Assembly: GCA_001038565.1 (NCBI GenBank) | Contig: LFJO01000005.1 | Location: forward strand, 406,764-470,763 | Reading direction: 5' to 3' | Origin: Alkalihalobacillus pseudalcaliphilus | GTDB taxonomy: Bacteria > Bacillota > Bacilli > Bacillales > Bacillaceae_D | Length of the DNA: 64,000 nt | In this document: positions 62,665-64,000 of the stretch, in pieces | Layout of the letters: each line of letters begins with the position of its first letter | How positions within the stretch are numbered: position 1 is the stretch's first letter | Translations under genes and position numbers: made by a program | Notes under the pieces: generated by a model | Told to the model about the DNA's origin: nothing | Database searches by the model: none | What the model saw: only the letters and a program-made list of their open reading frames with translations

Positions 62665-62868
62665 GTCACTCCTCTATACTGCTATTCGTAAGTCCAAAGT
62701 CTACTATACTAATGTTCGACAATAAAATCAAAATAAAACTCAAGTTTCGTATAAATCTTCACCCCTATAATTGTTACGCAATTCTAAATAGAGCGGTCAT
62801 TTGCAAGCTATATTATGGTAAAATAAACAATCATATGGCACTATTTTGAGGGAGGGAATGAATGATAA

Positions 62869-63057
62869 ATGAAAACGATAGCGGTTATTTGCGGTAGTCT
62901 ACGGAAAGGTTCTTATAATAAGAAACTCGTTCAAAGAATGAAGGATTCTGCTTCTGAACAACTGAAGTTAGTGGAGGTTCGTATTGAGCAAATTCCCCTC
63001 TATAATTTTGACGTTGAAGTAGAAGGTATTCCTGATAGCAATGGATTGAGTTATTGA
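62869..63057 (+). pseudogene. Truncated NAD(P)H-dependent FMN reductase
   Basis: A 62-codon frame that begins like a full-length reductase (MKTIAVICGSLRKGSYNKKL, the flavin phosphate loop) and continues to LYNFDVEVEGIPDS, then stops. The family is normally about 180 residues, and the flavin-binding middle and C-terminus are missing; the following NGLSY looks like fused debris. An internal deletion is the simplest reading. The ribosome site GGAGGG is 12 bases from the ATG. Confidence 0.72.
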
Positions 63058-63086
63058 AAAAGAAATGAATTGAAGGAGCTAAGTGC

Positions 63087-63599
63087 ATGAGTACGTTGAA
63101 ATTTGAAAGGTTACAAGATGAGATTGAAGACTTAATTCATTTATATACACATACAAGCTGGGATTTTCACGCCGATCCGAAACGGGAGGAAAAGGAAGTA
63201 CGTAAGTTGTTTCAAAGTGGCTGGTTCACAGAGGATAAAGAAACATATTGGGTAATAGATGAAGGAGAAAGAATTGGACTTTTGGTCCTTGGTGATATAA
63301 GTGATACAATGCCTCTTTTCCAAGATATACGATTACATAAGAAGGTGAGAGGAAAAGGATATGGGCAGCTATGTGTCGAATGGGCGATCGATTACATATT
63401 CTCAAGTTCCAAGGAGAAATTACGAATGGAAGCTTATACTAGAGCAGATAACCAAGCGATGAGACGTGTATTCGAGAAAACACTTTTCCAGAAGGAGGGT
63501 TATTTAAGATCCTCATGGGAGCAAGTTAACGGAAAAGTCTATGATTCTATCCTATTTGCGGTTATTCGTGCCGATTGGGAAAAAGCGAATAGCCTTTAA
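63087..63599 (+). CDS. GNAT family N-acetyltransferase
   Basis: A 170-residue acetyltransferase. Motif A is QDIRLHKKVRGKGYGQLCVE and the following helix-strand RMEAYTRADNQAMRRVFEK is the B region. The closing stretch DSILFAVIRADW is common in Acetyltransf_3 members. AAGGAG precedes ATG 63087. Confidence 0.88.
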   Translation: MSTLKFERLQDEIEDLIHLYTHTSWDFHADPKREEKEVRKLFQSGWFTEDKETYWVIDEGERIGLLVLGDISDTMPLFQDIRLHKKVRGKGYGQLCVEWAIDYIFSSSKEKLRMEAYTRADNQAMRRVFEKTLFQKEGYLRSSWEQVNGKVYDSILFAVIRADWEKANSL

Positions 63600-63633
63600 G
63601 TAGCTTTTAGAAAATGATAGATAGGAGAATCTC

Positions 63634-64000
63634 ATGACCATTATCGCTGATTCATGGTTTGTATTTACACTAGATAAACTCGTTATCGTCGGAATTATAA
63701 CGATTATTGTCGGACTTTTAACATTAATTCAAAAAGTGATCCCTTTTGAGCTTCCAAAATGGGGTTTCTATCTATTACTGGCCCTTTTTGCTTTACCTTC
63801 TTATTTTTATATTCAAGAAACATTTGTGACCAATACAGTTGTGTATGAGGGCGATGTTATTGTAAAGGGTAATGAAGAAACGATTATAGTGGATGAAGAC
63901 AAGTGGGTATGGTCCTTTGACCCCAATATGACCGTCTTTATCAATCGTGAATTTTGGGATTTATATGAGTGGCGCTTTTTAACGAAAGAGGATGTATGGA
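63634..64000 (+). CDS. Membrane protein, cut by the window end
   Basis: An open frame from ATG 63634 (after ATAGGAGAA) running past the window end, 122 codons visible. Two transmembrane helices are seen (about 15-35, VIVGIITIIVGLLTLI, and 46-64, FYLLLALFALPSYFYI), followed by a soluble part (VVYEGDVIVKGNEETIIVDE). The family is not recognised from this part. Confidence 0.72.
   Translation, partial: MTIIADSWFVFTLDKLVIVGIITIIVGLLTLIQKVIPFELPKWGFYLLLALFALPSYFYIQETFVTNTVVYEGDVIVKGNEETIIVDEDKWVWSFDPNMTVFINREFWDLYEWRFLTKEDVW

Noticed and set aside
1-64000. Transposase, integrase, tRNA or rRNA genes
   Set aside because: None was found by motif reading on either strand; the repeats here lack an associated transposase.

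Overview
The window looks like a chromosomal segment of a low-to-moderate GC, endospore-forming, probably alkaliphilic member of the Bacillaceae. The evidence is the Bacillus subtilis-type yrr/alaS gene order, an uninterrupted sigK with its pro-sequence, yunB, a T-box before alaS, and a subtilisin whose 269-residue mature part has the length and catalytic numbering of high-alkaline (Savinase-type) proteases. No rRNA, tRNA, CRISPR array, transposase or prophage was seen.

Region 1 (1-14.2 kb) is a conserved backbone: yrrD, yrzR, yrzQ, yrrI, T-box-alaS, ireB/yrzL, ruvX, yrzB, mltG, yrrM, udk, greA, yrrS, mtnN, yrhC. Compared with the B. subtilis order as I remember it, yrrN-yrrO, pbpI and mccA-mccB are missing. 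Two of those breakpoints hold long intergenic repeats, including an eight-unit 51-bp tandem array.

Region 2 (14.9-41 kb) is metabolic, transport and regulatory: a DHA2-type efflux pump, a Nudix hydrolase, lplJ, an M20 peptidase, a TetR-SMR-SMR efflux locus with matching operators, sigK, HxlR with a flavin monooxygenase and its reductase, VanZ, a CDF transporter, an AAA ATPase, a CorC-like CBS protein, a MerR regulator, TetR-MATE, a cadC-cadA-osmC metal operon, the subtilisin, yunB and panE.

Region 3 (41-64 kb) is more accessory. It holds an RsbR-type stressosome protein, a kinase-unknown-rtcB operon, an sdpR-sdpI pair without the toxin genes, eight GNAT acetyltransferases (one behind its own T-box), several lipoproteins, a small type I toxin-like gene, an ArsR-MFS pair, an SMP-30 hydrolase and plsC. 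Decay is visible here: a frameshifted dehydrogenase, an internally deleted histidine phosphatase, a lipoprotein with one in-frame stop and a truncated FMN reductase.

Many gaps over 300 bp hold dispersed, mosaic repeats that recur across the window: three families of about 100-200 bp plus 51-bp tandem arrays at 8.8 and 60.2 kb, with weaker 51-53-bp arrays at 1.05 and 42.2 kb. Assignments are by motif, length and gene order read by eye; no database search was run.
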